Origin: Chloroflexota bacterium
GTDB lineage: Bacteria; Chloroflexota; Limnocylindria; Limnocylindrales; CSP1-4
Reading direction: 5' to 3'
Length of the DNA stretch: 6,337 nucleotides
Assembly: GCA_021812735.1 (NCBI GenBank)
Contig: JAKAMV010000615.1
Location: 1-6,337, forward strand
The translations under genes and the position numbers were made by a program. Below the pieces are notes generated by a model, which made no database searches, was not told where the DNA came from, and saw nothing but the letters and a program-made list of their open reading frames with translations. The stretch's first letter is position 1; every line of letters begins with the position of its first letter. Shown here piece after piece: positions 5,359 through 6,337 of the stretch.

Positions 5359-6337
5359 TCACGCCTCGATGACCGGCGCCACGGGGTAGGGCACGAGGAT
5401 CTCGCAGCCACTCCCGGTGACCCGGTAGATGTCCTCGTGGCGGACGCCGCCGAAGCCCGGGATCGCCAGCACCGGGTGGCCGATCGTCATCGTCATGCCG
5501 TCTCGCAGCGGCACGTTCCGGTGCGGCGGGATGATCGTGGACGCCGGGATCTCCTCGAACCGCAGGCCGATGCCATGGCCGATGCCGAGGACTTGATGCT
5601 CGGCGAGCCCGCGCTCCGCGAGGACTGCACCGACGACCGCGTCGAGGTCGGCGACGGTGGCGCCGGGACGCATCGCTCCCCGGACGGCGGCGATGACCGC
5701 GGCGTAGGCGTCGAGCAGCGCCTGCTGGCGCTCGCTGGGCGGGCCGACGACGAACGAGCGAGCGAGGTTGGCGCAGTAGCCCTCGACCTGCGGCGTGAGG
5801 TCGATGACGACCAGGTCGCCGCGCTCGAGCGGGCGCGGGCTCTGTCGGCCGTGGAGCATGCACGTCTCAACGCCGAACGTCACGTAGATCGGCGTGCTCG
5901 TGCGCTCCGCACCGGCCCGCATCATGGCGTAGAGCGCCTCGGTCGCGACCTCGTGGGCCGTGACGCCCGGTCGCAGGAGCTCGCGGGCACGATCCATGCC
6001 GACGCCCGCGACCCGTTGGGCCTCGGCCATCGTCGCCAGCTCGTCGGAGTCCTTGACCATGCGCAGCGGGTCCATGACGGGGTCCGAGGAGACGACCTCG
6101 ACCCCCGGGCTCACCCTGCGGAGCAGCTCCACCAGGAACGCGGGCGTCTCGAACCACATCTGGACGCCCACCTTCGGTCGCTCCGGCCCGACGTGCCCGA
6201 CCCGGGCGGCGATCTCACGCAGGAGCCCGGTGACCTCGTGGATCTGGCCACCCACCGAGCCGAACACGCGGACGTCGCCATCGCCCATCCCGCTCGCGGC
6301 CAGACTGCCCCGGATCTCGGGCTCCTCGCCGGTGAAA
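5359..6337 (-). CDS. M24-family (Xaa-Pro peptidase/creatinase-like) protein, N-terminus cut by window
   Basis: At least 325 residues; the frame is open to the right edge, so the start lies outside. The layout is a creatinase-type N-terminal domain (partial) followed by a pita-bread M24 domain from about residue 80 (numbering from an internal ATG at 6288). Recognisable parts: MLHGRQSPRPLERGDLVVID, GYCANLARSF, GIGHGIGLRFEEIP and GFGGVRHEDIYRVT. Of the five usual metal ligands (D, D, H, E, E) the first Asp (D163), the His (H238) and the last Glu (E285) are present. The second Asp is N174, and the Glu of the usual T-x-E-P motif is replaced by G270-H271. The second His of the usual HGxGxxxHE stretch is F244. 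It may thus bind metal differently or act metal-free as creatinase does. It lies 127 bases upstream of AraC, separated by a hairpin. The fold is secure; activity is open. Confidence 0.88.
   Translation of the reverse strand, partial: FTGEEPEIRGSLAASGMGDGDVRVFGSVGGQIHEVTGLLREIAARVGHVGPERPKVGVQMWFETPAFLVELLRRVSPGVEVVSSDPVMDPLRMVKDSDELATMAEAQRVAGVGMDRARELLRPGVTAHEVATEALYAMMRAGAERTSTPIYVTFGVETCMLHGRQSPRPLERGDLVVIDLTPQVEGYCANLARSFVVGPPSERQQALLDAYAAVIAAVRGAMRPGATVADLDAVVGAVLAERGLAEHQVLGIGHGIGLRFEEIPASTIIPPHRNVPLRDGMTMTIGHPVLAIPGFGGVRHEDIYRVTGSGCEILVPYPVAPVIEA

Noticed and set aside
5232..5411. N-terminal extension of the AraC regulator
   Set aside because: It would overlap the M24 coding end, is low complexity and carries no sensor-domain features.

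Overview
The window is a GC-rich piece of bacterial chromosome (roughly 70% G+C by eye). Its families are typical of large environmental genomes of Actinomycetota or Chloroflexota (for example Limnocylindria-like lineages): an F420/deazaflavin-dependent nitroreductase, an HTH_42 winged-helix protein, DinB, OsmC, VOC and DUF1801 proteins. The phylum is inferred from gene content and composition only; there is no rRNA or marker gene here. No tRNA, insertion sequence, phage gene or CRISPR array was found.

Layout. (1) Bases 1-309 hold no convincing gene, but carry a 36-bp direct repeat with a 50-bp period and several palindromes. (2) 310-1275, minus strand: an OsmC-family redox protein followed by a DinB-family metal-site protein, probably one transcript. 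(3) 1276-1489: a divergent intergenic region with an AT-rich patch. (4) 1490-2509, plus strand: a YcaQ/AlkZ-related HTH_42 winged-helix protein whose expected catalytic motif is not canonical, ending in a hairpin that overlaps its stop codon. (5) 2571-3836, plus strand: a four-helix membrane protein, an overlapping small XRE-type regulator and a Ddn-like nitroreductase. The promoter in front is unusually AT-rich and carries two copies of the same inverted repeat, TGTCAA-N6-TTGACA. (6) A hairpin separates convergent transcription. (7) 3876-5231, minus strand: a single-domain AraC regulator, a VOC protein and a DUF1801 protein in compact order. (8) 5359 to the right edge, minus strand: most of an M24 (Xaa-Pro peptidase/creatinase-like) protein, cut at its N-terminus by the window and with an altered metal site.

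How the parts may work together. The best-supported regulatory unit is region 5. The XRE protein is the obvious candidate to bind the twin operators: one includes the -35 box, the other lies at the predicted transcription start and abuts the Shine-Dalgarno sequence. That predicts tight autorepression of the membrane protein/regulator pair, possibly with the nitroreductase. Region 7 resembles a small stress or detoxification operon with its own regulator. The other genes look like ordinary accessory metabolism. I see no clear new defence or mobile system; the twin-operator operon and the altered M24 active site deserve most attention.
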